Below, piece by piece: positions 1 to 8,738 of a stretch of DNA of 61,547 nt; within the stretch, counting starts at the first letter, position 1; every line of letters begins with the position of its first letter. The notes below the pieces were generated by a model. It was not told the origin of the DNA and ran no database searches. It saw nothing but the letters and a program-made list of their open reading frames with translations. The stretch lies in contig CALLZY010000094.1 in the NCBI GenBank assembly GCA_937858715.1, positions 1-61,547 on the forward strand, read 5' to 3'. Source of the stretch: an uncultured Chitinophagaceae bacterium (GTDB taxonomy: Bacteria; Bacteroidota; Bacteroidia; Chitinophagales; Chitinophagaceae). The position numbers and the translations under genes were made by a program.

Positions 1-39
1 TTTTTTATGGAGAATTGAATGATTTTATTGAGCATATTT

Positions 40-234
40 CTATTTATGATTTGATAAAGAACGATAATAGTTTATCATGATCACTGCTATGGCCATCAAC
101 ATCAAAATGGAAAGCAGGATGATGGTAATGAGCCTTGTAACCCACATCCATTTTGGCTTAGCAGAACTTTTTAGTTTGCCATAGACAGGTTTTTGGCGAT
201 ATTTTTTTCCACGAGATGGCCTTAGTTTAGCCAT
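40..234 (-). CDS. Small single-pass membrane protein, unknown
   Basis: A 64-residue protein with a very basic N-terminus (MAKLRPSRGKKYRQK) and one hydrophobic segment at about residues 33-54, followed by a short polar tail. The positive-inside rule places the basic end in the cytoplasm. I do not recognise a family. It is the last gene of the minus-strand copper island visible here, about 70 bases downstream of the DUF6660 gene, and may be co-transcribed with it. Function is unknown; a membrane accessory to metal handling would be only a guess from position. The ATG is the first in frame. Confidence 0.5.
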   Translation of the reverse strand: MAKLRPSRGKKYRQKPVYGKLKSSAKPKWMWVTRLITIILLSILMLMAIAVIMINYYRSLSNHK

Positions 235-301
235 AAATCAAAAAAATAAATAATGGAAATTATAGCTTGGTACTCCAGGCTATAGGAGATAAATCAAAGG
301 A

Positions 302-622
302 TTAAACCTTTAGTTTGGGAGGCTGCCAGATAGAATAATACGCTTGAGTTGTGAATGCCACATCATAAAAAGGAAATTTCTCTGGTTGAAAAACAATTTT
401 TGTGGCTTGTATTTTGTTAAAAGGAGAATAAAATGCAGATGCCGGACAGCATGAACAAGTACAGAAAGGTGTACAGATTTCCATTGCAGGGTTGTGTTCC
501 TGGTGATTGGTGGCGGATGAAACCCTTACTTCAGTCTTTGTATTACATTCCACCTTATCACTACATGGAATGCAGGACAAGTAAAGTAAGAAAAGGGCTA
601 AAAATCCAAATAAAAATTTCAC
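302..622 (-). CDS. DUF6660-like small Cys-rich protein
   Basis: A protein of about 106 residues with an N-terminal hydrophobic segment, then IPCSDKVEC, then a Cys cluster (CTPFCTCSCC) and an aromatic tail. This layout matches the Bacteroidota DUF6660 family, which commonly lies beside copper/silver efflux genes. The open frame extends to a GTG at 661, but a near-perfect promoter (629-658) lies inside that extension, so I prefer the GTG at 622. That start gives a normal membrane or signal N-terminus. The Cys cluster suggests thiol metal binding, which is inference. It stands apart from the MCO gene by about 110 bases and has its own promoter. Confidence 0.6.
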   Translation of the reverse strand: MKFLFGFLALFLLYLSCIPCSDKVECNTKTEVRVSSATNHQEHNPAMEICTPFCTCSCCPASAFYSPFNKIQATKIVFQPEKFPFYDVAFTTQAYYSIWQPPKLKV

Positions 623-628
623 TGCTTG

Positions 629-658
629 CAAAAATAGCAATTTATGTTGCAAATCCAA
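629..658 (-). promoter_or_regulatory. Bacteroidota-type promoter of the DUF6660 gene
   Basis: Reading the minus strand, TTG (658-656), a 19-base spacer, then TATTTTTG (636-629). This is the TTG-N19-TAnnTTTG form of the primary sigma promoter in this phylum. The GTG start at 622 lies only 6 bases below the -7 box, so the transcript would begin almost at the start codon (leaderless). Confidence 0.6.
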
Positions 659-732
659 CACTTTTTTTTGAAGTTAAAATAAAAGCTCTGTCGCAAAAAG
701 ACAGATGGGATAACCGGTTATATCCTATTGAC

Positions 733-3498
733 TTAATAAGTAAGTGTAATTCCTGCTCCCCAACCCATATCACTGTCATAATGCGTAGATAGAGAAATAT
801 ACTTAGTGACTATATACCTGAAACCTACCGCATATTCTTTATCAGTATTCAGCATCATTGCAAATCTTAATCGTTTTGTAACAGGCACATCATCCCTGCT
901 GATCTGAAAACGAAATTTTCCGTTACCATCCACCCTTGCATCAGCTATAAACATCATAGGCAAGGTATAGGCAATACCGGCCACTACCGTTTTACGATTG
1001 TTTTTATTACTTGTTTGCCCAAACCAGTTTTTTGCATCACTGCCAAATATATTTTTAGGGCCGCCGTCAATTTTGTAATGATAATCAAAACCAATATAGG
1101 GGTATATCCATTGCATACGGCCCAGGTAACGACCAATCATTGTCTCGCTTTCATATCCTTCCATTTTGCTTAATCCCAAGTGCCACATAGTGCTTATTTT
1201 ATTACGGGTGCCTGCAAACATCATTGAGCCATCAGTACCATTGCTTTCCAACCCAATCTTTGTCATAAAATGCAGCTTCCTGTCGTCAGCAAATAATTTA
1301 CGTTGCGCCAGTTTCGGATCGGGTATTTCTGGATTGGCAGGTTGGTTTTCGTAACTAAAAATCCTGCCCATACCGCTCATCATGTGGTAAAGTATATGGC
1401 AATGAAAAAACCAATCGCCATAAGCATTTGCAGCAAATTCAATAGTATCTCTTTCCATTGGCATGATGTCAATTATATTTTTCATTGGGGAATATTCACC
1501 TTGTCCGTTTAATAATCTGAAATCATGTCCGTGCAGGTGCATGGGGTGGCGCATCATTGAATTATTGTATAAAACAATCCTTACGTTTTCACCTTTCTTT
1601 ATTAATATCTTATCCGTTTCAGAAACTACTTTATTATCCAAACTCCACACATAGCGATTCATATTACCCGTTAAATTAAATTTCAATTCCTTTATCGGGG
1701 CTTCCGGCAATGTTGTCTTTTCGTTTGCTTTAAGCATTGTGTAATTCAATGTTACAATGTCAGGTGTTTCGGCTTCCATATTCATTCCCTGCATACTGTT
1801 ATTGTTTGGCATTTGCATATTGTGCATATCATGCCCCTGCGCAGCGGTTTTTTTCTTTTTGTTCTTTGGTTCTTCTGCACCAGTTACTTCGGGATACATA
1901 ACGGTATTCATATCCATAATTTGATTAGCCATTTGCATATCACCCATAGAAGCCGGGTCTAAGTTGCCTCTCATGTCTATCATTTCATTCATCATCTTCA
2001 TGCCTGCAAAGTATTTCAGCTTGGGCAGTTTGGTTGCCGGTACTTTTTCTCCACTGCCTAACCAAAGTGAAGCGGATTTAGTGCGATCTTCCGGCGTAAC
2101 TAAAAACTCATAACTTTTATTTTCGGGAATTGTTACAATCACATCATAGGTTTCTGATACGGCAATAATCAACCTGTCCACTTCAACAGGCTCCACATCG
2201 TTACCATCCGTTGCTACCACCGTTATTTTGCCTCCTGAATAAGTAAGCCAGAAATAAGAGGATGCCCCACCGTTTGCAATCCGCAATCTTACTTTATCAC
2301 CGGCTTTGTATTGAGGTTGTTCATTTTGATTTTTTCCATTGATTAAAAACTTATCGTAATACACATCACTTACATCCATCGCCATCATACGTTTCCACTC
2401 ATTAGTAAGTTTTGTTTTTAAATGTCCGCTTTTTATGGCTTCGGCATAGCTTTGTGTAGTTCCTTTTTTTATAGCGAACCAATCGGTAGCATTGTGCAGG
2501 CTGCGATGCACTTCTTCCGGTTTCATATCCGTCCATTCGCTTAACACAATAGGCAGCGTTGGTATATCCCATTCTGCCCTTTTATTCATTATGAAAGAGC
2601 CGTACATGCCAATTTGCTCCTGCAATTGTGTATGGCTATGATACCAGTGTGTGCCGTGCTGAATGATGGGAAACTTATACAAATGTGTTGTGTGTGCTTT
2701 AATGGGCATCTGCGTAAGATTAGGTACACCATCATACTGGTTTGGTAAAAACAATCCATGCCAATGCAAAGATGTTTCCTCATTCAATTCGTTATGTACA
2801 TAAATTTCTGCGGTATCGCCTTCGGTAAATGTAAGTGTGGGCATTGGTATCTGCCCGTTTACTGCAATTGCCCGTTTTGATTTGCCCGAAAAATTTACAA
2901 TGGTGTCCCTGATATATAAATCATATCGCACAGTTCTTGGAGGGGTATTGTTTACAATTGTTTTTATAGGTTCTGTTTTGGGCTTATCCATTGTCATATC
3001 ACCCATATCCATTGATTTTTTCTTAGCCGTATCTTCCTGCATTTGCATTTCTTTTTTCTTATCAGGAATTGGATTTGCAACTGCCTTTGGTTTTTCTTTT
3101 ATCAACTTCATTCCGCATTTTGGACAGTTACCTGGCTTTGGGGCATGTATTTCAGGGTGCATTACACAAGTATAAGTTACAGATTGCACAGGCATAGTGT
3201 CTTTCTTATTAATGTCCATTGCCATAGGCTTTGTTGTGTCCTTTGGCATTTGCATTTCAACAGGTTTCTTTACTACTGGCTGCGTAACAGCTTTCGGCTT
3301 TTCCTTTATCAACTTCATTCCGCACTTGGGACAATTGCCCGGCTTGGTAGCATGAATTTCGGGGTGCATTGGACAGGTATAAGCAACTTGTTGGGCTTGT
3401 TTTGTTTCTTTCTTACTCATGTCCATGCCTTTCATATCCTGTGCCTGTGCAAAGGAAAAACCGGCAAGTATAAATATTGCTAATGTTATTTTTTTCAT
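733..3498 (-). CDS. Multicopper oxidase with two metal-binding repeats and CopB-like C-terminus
   Basis: A 921-residue periplasmic copper oxidase (CopA/PcoA-like), expected to oxidise Cu(I) to Cu(II). A signal peptide (MKKITLAIFILAGFSFAQAQ) is followed by two heavy-metal-binding repeats of the form YTCPMHPE...PGNCPKCGMKL (about residues 40-64 and 110-135). Three cupredoxin domains follow with all four copper-site motifs visible: HWHG, HWYHSH, HPMHLHGH and HCHILYH. A Met/His-rich stretch lies between cupredoxins 2 and 3 (MGDMQMANQIMDMN, HDMHNMQMP). The last 180 residues are beta-rich and resemble the outer-membrane CopB domain (GRMQWIYPYIGFDYHYK), so this is a CopA-CopB type fusion. It lies 11 bases after the copper ATPase gene, probably in the same operon. 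Family call is firm; the CopB assignment is moderate. Confidence 0.9.
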   Translation of the reverse strand: MKKITLAIFILAGFSFAQAQDMKGMDMSKKETKQAQQVAYTCPMHPEIHATKPGNCPKCGMKLIKEKPKAVTQPVVKKPVEMQMPKDTTKPMAMDINKKDTMPVQSVTYTCVMHPEIHAPKPGNCPKCGMKLIKEKPKAVANPIPDKKKEMQMQEDTAKKKSMDMGDMTMDKPKTEPIKTIVNNTPPRTVRYDLYIRDTIVNFSGKSKRAIAVNGQIPMPTLTFTEGDTAEIYVHNELNEETSLHWHGLFLPNQYDGVPNLTQMPIKAHTTHLYKFPIIQHGTHWYHSHTQLQEQIGMYGSFIMNKRAEWDIPTLPIVLSEWTDMKPEEVHRSLHNATDWFAIKKGTTQSYAEAIKSGHLKTKLTNEWKRMMAMDVSDVYYDKFLINGKNQNEQPQYKAGDKVRLRIANGGASSYFWLTYSGGKITVVATDGNDVEPVEVDRLIIAVSETYDVIVTIPENKSYEFLVTPEDRTKSASLWLGSGEKVPATKLPKLKYFAGMKMMNEMIDMRGNLDPASMGDMQMANQIMDMNTVMYPEVTGAEEPKNKKKKTAAQGHDMHNMQMPNNNSMQGMNMEAETPDIVTLNYTMLKANEKTTLPEAPIKELKFNLTGNMNRYVWSLDNKVVSETDKILIKKGENVRIVLYNNSMMRHPMHLHGHDFRLLNGQGEYSPMKNIIDIMPMERDTIEFAANAYGDWFFHCHILYHMMSGMGRIFSYENQPANPEIPDPKLAQRKLFADDRKLHFMTKIGLESNGTDGSMMFAGTRNKISTMWHLGLSKMEGYESETMIGRYLGRMQWIYPYIGFDYHYKIDGGPKNIFGSDAKNWFGQTSNKNNRKTVVAGIAYTLPMMFIADARVDGNGKFRFQISRDDVPVTKRLRFAMMLNTDKEYAVGFRYIVTKYISLSTHYDSDMGWGAGITLTY

Positions 3499-3509
3499 TC
3501 TTAAATATT

Positions 3510-5594
3510 TTATTTTTTTACTTTTAAAAAACTTGCATTGATGGCAACTACAACTGTGCTAACCGTCATTAAAACAGCACCTGCTGCCGGGCTTAATAAA
3601 ATGCCCTGTATGTACAAAACACCTGCTGCCAAAGGCAATGCGATAACATTATAACCCGTTGCCCAAATTAAATTCTGTATCATCTTCCTGTAAGTAGCTT
3701 TGCCAAATAAAATCAGGCTTACAATATCTTTTGGGTTACTGTTTACCAAAACAATTCCTGCGGTTTCTGCGGCAATATCACTGCCGCTGCCGACTGCTAT
3801 CCCAACATCTGCCTGTGCCAAAGCTGGTGCATCATTTACGCCATCGCCTGTCATGGCAACAAATTCGCCTTTGCCTTGCAGTTCTTTAATCTTCTCCAAT
3901 TTTTGATGTGGCAACACTTCAGCTATAAAACCATCCATACCCAACGTATCGCTTACACTTTTTGCAACTTTGCTGTTATCCCCTGTAAGCAATATGGATT
4001 TGATATTGTTTTCTTTTAAGGTACTGATTGCTTCTGCTGATTCAGGACGGATCTCATCTGACAAAGCAATATACCCCGCCAACTGACTATTGACGATTAC
4101 AAACACAACGGTTTCCGTATCGTTAGTAGTAAAGCCTTCGGGCATTGCTAAATTGGTTTCTGTTAAATATCCCGGACTTACCACTAATATTTTTTTGCCT
4201 TCAACAGTTGCCTCAACACCTTTACCTGTGATGGCATTGAAGTTCTCTGTAGCCGGAGTAGTGATAGATAAATCTTTTGCTTTTTGCAGGATGCCTGTTG
4301 CAATTGGATGCTCTGATTTTTGTTCCAAGGCTGCTGCCAGGCGAATAATTTCATCTTCCGAAAACTCTTTTTGTAAGGATATAATTTTTGACACTTCAAA
4401 TTTGCCAATTGTCAATGTGCCTGTTTTATCAAAAACAATGGTGGTAATTTTTCTTGCATTTTCAAATGCTGTCCTGTTCTTAATCAATAAGCCATTTTTT
4501 GCTGATAAGGCTGTTGATTTTGCCACTACCAACGGAACGGCCAAACCCAAAGCATGGGGGCAGCAAATAACAATTACTGTAACCATCCTTTCCATTGCAA
4601 AGGCTAATGATTGCCCTGTTAAATACCAATATAAAAAAGTGCTGATACCTGCAAGCAGCGCAATAATGGTTAGCCATCTTGCTGATTTGTCTGCTAATAG
4701 CTGTGTGTTTGATTTGGCATTCTGTGCATCCTGAACCAGCTTTATGACTTGTGATAAATAAGAATCCTTTGCACCATGCGATACAGTAACTTTAATAGCT
4801 CCATTCCCATTAATAGAGCCAGCAATAACTTTATCTCCTTTTATTTTTTGTACAGGTTTGCTTTCTCCGGTAAGCATACTCTCATTCAGATAACTTTCCC
4901 CATCCGTAATAATTCCATCGGCTGCAACTTTTTCACCGGGTTTAATTAAAATCAAATCACCTTCATCAAGTGAATCCGTTTTTACCTCGGCAATCATCTG
5001 CCCGCTAATTTTATGAGCCTCTGCTGGCATTAGTTGTACCAATAATTCCAGCTCTCTTGAAGCACTGGTCACTGATTTCATTTCTATCCAATGCCCTAAA
5101 AGCATTATTAAGATCAGTGTTGCTAATTCCCAAAAGAAATCCATACCCTGTAAACCAAAAACAATTGCTACACTGTAGATGTATGCCACCGTAATAGCGA
5201 AGCCAATTAAAAACATCATACCTGGATTCTTTGCTTTGGCTTCATTCACCAACCCATTTAAAAAAGGCCAGCCACCATAAAAGAAAACAACCGATGATAA
5301 CGTAAGTAACCCATATTTGGAACCTGGAAAGCTGATATGGATTTTCAACCAGTGCTGTATCATTTCTGATAACAGCATAATGGGAATAGTTAGCACTAAC
5401 ACAGCATAAAACCGTTTTCTAAAATCATCAATCATACCGCTGTGCTTACTGTGCTTTCCATGAGTATCTCCCGAAACTGTACTTGCAACGGATTCTAAAG
5501 TCATACCACAGATCGGACATTTACCTGGCGCATCCAATATAATATGTGGGTGCATAGGACAGGTATATTTTTGAAGCTGGTGTTGGTGTTCCAT
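3510..5594 (-). CDS. copB: Copper/silver-translocating P1B-type ATPase (CopB class)
   Basis: A 694-residue ATP-driven exporter in the inner membrane. The N-terminus carries one YTCPMHPHI...PGKCPICGMTL metal-binding repeat instead of an HMA domain. The translocation motif in the sixth helix is CPH (VIVICCPHALGLAVP), which marks the CopB subclass. Phosphorylation site DKTGT, SEHPIATG in the nucleotide-binding domain, TGES in the actuator domain and TGDGVNDAPALAQADVG in the hinge are all present, so the enzyme looks intact. It sits 5 bases below the SnoaL-like gene and 11 bases above the MCO gene. Copper (or silver) is the expected substrate from the CPH class and the neighbours; direction of transport is inferred as export. 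Confidence 0.93.
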   Translation of the reverse strand: MEHQHQLQKYTCPMHPHIILDAPGKCPICGMTLESVASTVSGDTHGKHSKHSGMIDDFRKRFYAVLVLTIPIMLLSEMIQHWLKIHISFPGSKYGLLTLSSVVFFYGGWPFLNGLVNEAKAKNPGMMFLIGFAITVAYIYSVAIVFGLQGMDFFWELATLILIMLLGHWIEMKSVTSASRELELLVQLMPAEAHKISGQMIAEVKTDSLDEGDLILIKPGEKVAADGIITDGESYLNESMLTGESKPVQKIKGDKVIAGSINGNGAIKVTVSHGAKDSYLSQVIKLVQDAQNAKSNTQLLADKSARWLTIIALLAGISTFLYWYLTGQSLAFAMERMVTVIVICCPHALGLAVPLVVAKSTALSAKNGLLIKNRTAFENARKITTIVFDKTGTLTIGKFEVSKIISLQKEFSEDEIIRLAAALEQKSEHPIATGILQKAKDLSITTPATENFNAITGKGVEATVEGKKILVVSPGYLTETNLAMPEGFTTNDTETVVFVIVNSQLAGYIALSDEIRPESAEAISTLKENNIKSILLTGDNSKVAKSVSDTLGMDGFIAEVLPHQKLEKIKELQGKGEFVAMTGDGVNDAPALAQADVGIAVGSGSDIAAETAGIVLVNSNPKDIVSLILFGKATYRKMIQNLIWATGYNVIALPLAAGVLYIQGILLSPAAGAVLMTVSTVVVAINASFLKVKK

Positions 5595-5599
5595 AATTT

Positions 5600-6121
5600 C
5601 TATTTTCTTGAGGAGTTATGACTAATCATAATCAGCCATTGACCTTTCACTTTCTTTAATACCGATGTGGCAACTCCTTTGCGTTTTACTTCTGTATTAT
5701 CTTTAGCAAGTATAATTGTATAATTGTAGGTTTCGGTAGCAAAAGCATAATTGCCATCTACCTGCACTTCCACCTTATAATCGCTGAATGTAAAGGATTT
5801 AAACTCTTTTAATTCAGGTGTAAGGTGACGCTCTAAATAATGAGCATAGTCACCCTCACTGCCGCCTGATTCATAAATTTTAGAATCGGCAGTAAATAAT
5901 CTTTCTGTGCCTGTTACATCCAACGCTTCAATTGCACTGTTATATCTTTTTAATACAGCTTTTACTAATTCTGTATTTTTATTTTGCAACAGTGGAGGCA
6001 TTGTGTCTTTGTTGTTCATGTATTGCTTTATCGCTTCCCTGTCTGTACCAGCTTCTTTACTTTGAGCAAATGATATGGCTGACAGGCAGAATACATATAC
6101 GGTTATTATTATTTTTTTCAT
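5600..6121 (-). CDS. Secreted SnoaL/NTF2-like (DUF4440-type) protein
   Basis: A 173-residue exported protein. I start at MKKIIITVYVFCLSAISFAQ (6121) because it is a proper signal peptide; the longer frame upstream lies inside the preceding gene. The mature part has the NTF2-like pattern: an ALDVTGTERLFTADSKIYESGG stretch interrupted by polar residues, a HYLERHLTPEL helix and a final GVATSVLKKVKGQWLI strand. Such proteins form a cone-shaped pocket, but no catalytic residues can be assigned here. It is 4 bases from the haem-binding gene upstream and 5 bases from the copper ATPase downstream, so it is an operon member. Its role in copper resistance is unknown. Confidence 0.75.
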   Translation of the reverse strand: MKKIIITVYVFCLSAISFAQSKEAGTDREAIKQYMNNKDTMPPLLQNKNTELVKAVLKRYNSAIEALDVTGTERLFTADSKIYESGGSEGDYAHYLERHLTPELKEFKSFTFSDYKVEVQVDGNYAFATETYNYTIILAKDNTEVKRKGVATSVLKKVKGQWLIMISHNSSRK

Positions 6122-6125
6122 TGTT

Positions 6126-6593
6126 TTAGTTTTTAGCCGAAAGGCTGTCTTTTGATTGCTGCACCCAATTAATAATTGCTGCTTTCTGATCTTCTGTAAG
6201 CCGGGCATTTCTGTGCATCCATTTATAAGATGATAAAGGCATAATATCATCCTTAATACTATTCGCAATTCCTGTCAGCTTGCTTAACTGTTTCCTTGCT
6301 GAATAGTTGCCAAACTCACTAAAATTCAACACTGCTTTTCCTTCCATTATATGTTTAGCCATTAACCAGCCCATTGGCTGAATGTTTGAATACCAGGGGT
6401 AAGCCGTGTTATTGCTATGACAGTCATAACAGGCATTTTTTAAAATAGCCTGCACACTATCAGGGATGCTTACAATTTTATAAATATCAGTTGCCAACAT
6501 GCCATCGCTTTTATTACGGGCAGGTTGTATAAACTGAATAGCTACGAATGCTACGAAAAGAACCAGCATTATTTTCTTTATGATGCGGCGCAT
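6126..6593 (-). CDS. Haem-binding domain protein (CxxCH)
   Basis: A 155-residue protein with an N-terminal membrane anchor or signal (IMLVLFVAFVAIQFIQP) and a single c-type haem site, ACYDCHSNNT, followed by YPWYSNIQPMGWLM. The order of CYDCHSN, the aromatic YPWY block and the later TEDQKAAIINWV fits the Bacteroidota haem-binding domain family (Haem_bd). It probably carries a covalent haem in the periplasm and passes electrons, for example to or from copper redox enzymes; the partner is inferred. It is packed 2 bases from the DUF3347 gene upstream and 4 bases from the SnoaL-like gene downstream. Confidence 0.85.
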   Translation of the reverse strand: MRRIIKKIMLVLFVAFVAIQFIQPARNKSDGMLATDIYKIVSIPDSVQAILKNACYDCHSNNTAYPWYSNIQPMGWLMAKHIMEGKAVLNFSEFGNYSARKQLSKLTGIANSIKDDIMPLSSYKWMHRNARLTEDQKAAIINWVQQSKDSLSAKN

Positions 6594-6595
6594 AG

Positions 6596-7204
6596 TTATT
6601 TCATTTCTTCTTTCATGGTGCCGCAGGTTGGCATTTTGCTACCTAAGTATGGATTTTTAATTTCTTTCACTTCACTTATCCATATTGCTCCTTTGCCATC
6701 ATTTGCCATCGGACAGAAATCTTTATACAAAGTCTGCCCGCCATTACCAAAGGTTTTTATCAGGTCTGCCATGTCTTTACTCAGCATAACAAAATGCTCC
6801 CGTTGGTGGGCAATATTGCCGCCATTTTTGCCAATATGCTCCGCATGTTCCCTTGCATCGTCTTCTATATCCTCAAATGCTTTTTTCTGATCGGCTGAAA
6901 GGGCTGTCTTGTCAAAATTTTTAAAGGCAGTTTCTAAAGAAGTTCCTGCTGTTGCTGCATCCGTAGTATTGTCTTTAGTAAAAGCATTTTTTAATTGTAA
7001 ATATGCTGTTACAATTTCTTTAATAGAAACCGTTGCTTTTGTATCTGCCACAGAAGGTGTTGTTGCTGTTACATTTTCGGTTTGTGATTTTGCCTGAGTA
7101 GTATCTGTTCCACTGCTTTTGTTTTCTGTTGATTTATTGGTACTGCTATTACAAGCAGTAAGTGTAATGGCTGCAATGGCCATGTTGATTATAGTATTTT
7201 TCAT
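6596..7204 (-). CDS. DUF3347 lipoprotein
   Basis: A 202-residue lipoprotein: signal ending in the lipobox LTAC, then a Ser/Thr-rich linker, then a four-helix DUF3347 domain. The domain ends with FCPMANDGKG...YLGSKMPTCG, a Cys/Met pattern typical of copper-associated members. DUF3347 domains are often fused to CusB adaptors or encoded near them, which suggests a periplasmic metal chaperone or sensor role; that role is inferred. It is followed at once (2 bases) by the haem-binding gene and preceded by a second DUF3347 gene at 7283-7756, with which it shares the C-terminal Cys/Met layout. Confidence 0.82.
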   Translation of the reverse strand: MKNTIINMAIAAITLTACNSSTNKSTENKSSGTDTTQAKSQTENVTATTPSVADTKATVSIKEIVTAYLQLKNAFTKDNTTDAATAGTSLETAFKNFDKTALSADQKKAFEDIEDDAREHAEHIGKNGGNIAHQREHFVMLSKDMADLIKTFGNGGQTLYKDFCPMANDGKGAIWISEVKEIKNPYLGSKMPTCGTMKEEMK

Positions 7205-7282
7205 TTTACTTTTTTTTAGTTTGTTGTAATACGAATAACCTTACCCATCCTCTATTAAAAGGATGAAGGGAGGGCATAGTTT

Positions 7283-7756
7283 TTATAATGTTTCTTTTAC
7301 GCTGCCACAGGTAAGCATGGCACTGCCATAATAAGGATTTTTGATTGCCTTATTATCACTGAGCCATGATGCTTTTTTCATGGGGCAATATTGCTGGTAA
7401 ACTGGTTGGGCGGAAAGCTTTACCGTTTTTGCCAGGGCAAACATATTGGCTGATAAAGTAGCAAACTTTTCCCTCTGTACTTTAAGGTCTTTTGTTTGGG
7501 AAATAGAACTGGCATCGCTTAACAAAGCGGCACGGCTTTCGTCTTTTACCGTTTCCTTATCAATATCATTTAATGCCTTTATAAATGATTCGGCGCTGGC
7601 AGCCGCCATAGTAGAGTTACTGCTTACCAACGCATCTTTAAGTGTATAGTAGGAAGTGAGTAAAGGAGACGACTGCGCTTTTGTACTATCCTGTGCAAAA
7701 CCTGTTTGAGCAAATGTGATTGCAGTTAATGCAAATGCTAATAATATCTTTTTCAT
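7283..7756 (-). CDS. DUF3347 periplasmic protein
   Basis: A 157-residue exported protein with a clean signal peptide (LLAFALTAITFAQTGFAQ) and a single DUF3347 helical domain. The C-terminal signature is QQYCPMKKASWLSD...YYGSAMLTCG, matching the neighbour at 6596-7204; the two look like an old duplication. It is soluble (no lipobox), while its neighbour is lipid-anchored, so the two could act at different distances from the membrane. Expected to bind copper or assist the Cus system in the periplasm; this is inferred from family context. Confidence 0.8.
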   Translation of the reverse strand: MKKILLAFALTAITFAQTGFAQDSTKAQSSPLLTSYYTLKDALVSSNSTMAAASAESFIKALNDIDKETVKDESRAALLSDASSISQTKDLKVQREKFATLSANMFALAKTVKLSAQPVYQQYCPMKKASWLSDNKAIKNPYYGSAMLTCGSVKETL

Positions 7757-7827
7757 TCTAATTTGATTAATGTTATAGAAATAATAACGGGCATAAGGAA
7801 GCCTTATGCCGAAAACATTAAATCAAA

Positions 7828-8292
7828 TCATATTTGAAAACTCTGAATTGCTATGCGGATGTCCGGTATAGGAGGATGGTAACTTCGGACAAAATATTTT
7901 GTATAACCGCTTATTTGTGAAGGGTAAGAAATATCAATGTGATAATAAGCTGCTACAAATGCAGTAAAAAATACAGGGCTGATAATTGTATTGGATTGAG
8001 GGACAGCTTTATCAGTTTGATAAACTTTAATTACTTTATCATTGCAGCATCCACCTTTTTCTTTCTGCTCATTGTTATTTTCTTCGTGGTGATGGTTTAC
8101 AGATTTATTATGATGTTCATGCTTCTCCCCATTTGCATGAACATGAACTTCAGTTGCTTCCTCATCATGGTGGTGAGTAGTATTAAATCCCATATCCACA
8201 CCTATGGCACAGGCAAAGCCAACTACTGTATTCAATCCGAATACTACCAGTAGTAAAGCTGCTTTTAACTGTATGGATATGTTTCCTTTCAT
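7828..8292 (-). CDS. HYC_CC_PP-like His/Cys-rich protein
   Basis: A 154-residue protein with an N-terminal hydrophobic segment, a His-rich stretch (HHHDEE...HVHANGEKHEHHNKSVNHHHEE), a CC pair (GGCCNDKVIKV) and a C-terminal SYHPPIPDIRI. The CC and PP elements match the HYC_CC_PP family seen beside Bacteroidota metal genes; the first element (HYC) is not clear here, and the His-rich block is larger than usual. It probably binds Cu or another soft metal in the periplasm. I start at MKGNIS (8292), which follows a promoter-like region, instead of the longer frame to 8349. See the site at 8347-8403. Confidence 0.65.
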   Translation of the reverse strand: MKGNISIQLKAALLLVVFGLNTVVGFACAIGVDMGFNTTHHHDEEATEVHVHANGEKHEHHNKSVNHHHEENNNEQKEKGGCCNDKVIKVYQTDKAVPQSNTIISPVFFTAFVAAYYHIDISYPSQISGYTKYFVRSYHPPIPDIRIAIQSFQI

Positions 8293-8346
8293 CCGTGTTG
8301 TAGTAAAATTAAGGTTATTCCACTGAATAACAACAAATTCTACACC

Positions 8347-8403
8347 CAAAGTTAGGACAGAAAGGCTTACTAAGTATTACACAATTATGGAAAGAATTTA
8401 CAT
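8347..8403 (-). promoter_or_regulatory. Promoter with conserved 22-base upstream motif
   Basis: On the minus strand a -7 box TAACTTTG (8354-8347) has no TTG at the normal distance. Instead a 22-base segment at 8403-8382 lies where an activator would bind. The same 22 bases recur with 19 identities at 19114-19135 (core TGGAAAG and TTACAT read on the plus strand). A weak -35 with an upstream motif suggests positive control, plausibly by the AraC regulator at 19143-19700. Confidence 0.5.
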
Positions 8404-8417
8404 AATATTGGCTGAAC

Positions 8418-8732
8418 TTACTTGCTTTTTGCCACCAGGTAATTTGAAATAAGCAACTTTGAATCATCTTCTGTTAGCTTGGCTTTTGCGAACATTTCTG
8501 CTAAAATTGGCTTCCATTTAACAGCAGTATATTCATTTGGATTGTGCAGCTTATGACAAGCCGAGCATTTATTTATATAAAGTTTGTAGCCATTTTTTAA
8601 TTCTGTAATAGTAATACCGGGAACCCTTTGCTGCGCTAATGCCAGATCAGCATCTGCTGGTTGCAGATGCTGAGTAGCGGTACATGCTGCTATGGAAATA
8701 ACCAGTGAGCAGAGAATAAAGTATTTTTTCAT
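8418..8732 (-). CDS. Mono-haem cytochrome c-like lipoprotein
   Basis: A 104-residue lipoprotein with lipobox AAC (signal MKKYFILCSLVISIAAC) and one haem site CSACH in YINKCSACHKLHNP, followed by a WKPILAEM helix that could supply the Met ligand. Small class I cytochrome fold. It would carry electrons at the outer face of the inner membrane or inner face of the outer membrane. It lies 6 bases below the DUF6662 gene and so is co-transcribed. A link with copper oxidation or reduction is plausible from position but not shown. Confidence 0.8.
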   Translation of the reverse strand: MKKYFILCSLVISIAACTATQHLQPADADLALAQQRVPGITITELKNGYKLYINKCSACHKLHNPNEYTAVKWKPILAEMFAKAKLTEDDSKLLISNYLVAKSK

Positions 8733-8738
8733 AATTCT

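Noticed and set aside
5600-6268. Long start (6268) for the SnoaL-like gene
   Set aside because: The extra 49 residues lie inside the upstream haem-binding gene in another frame, and a proper signal peptide begins at 6121.
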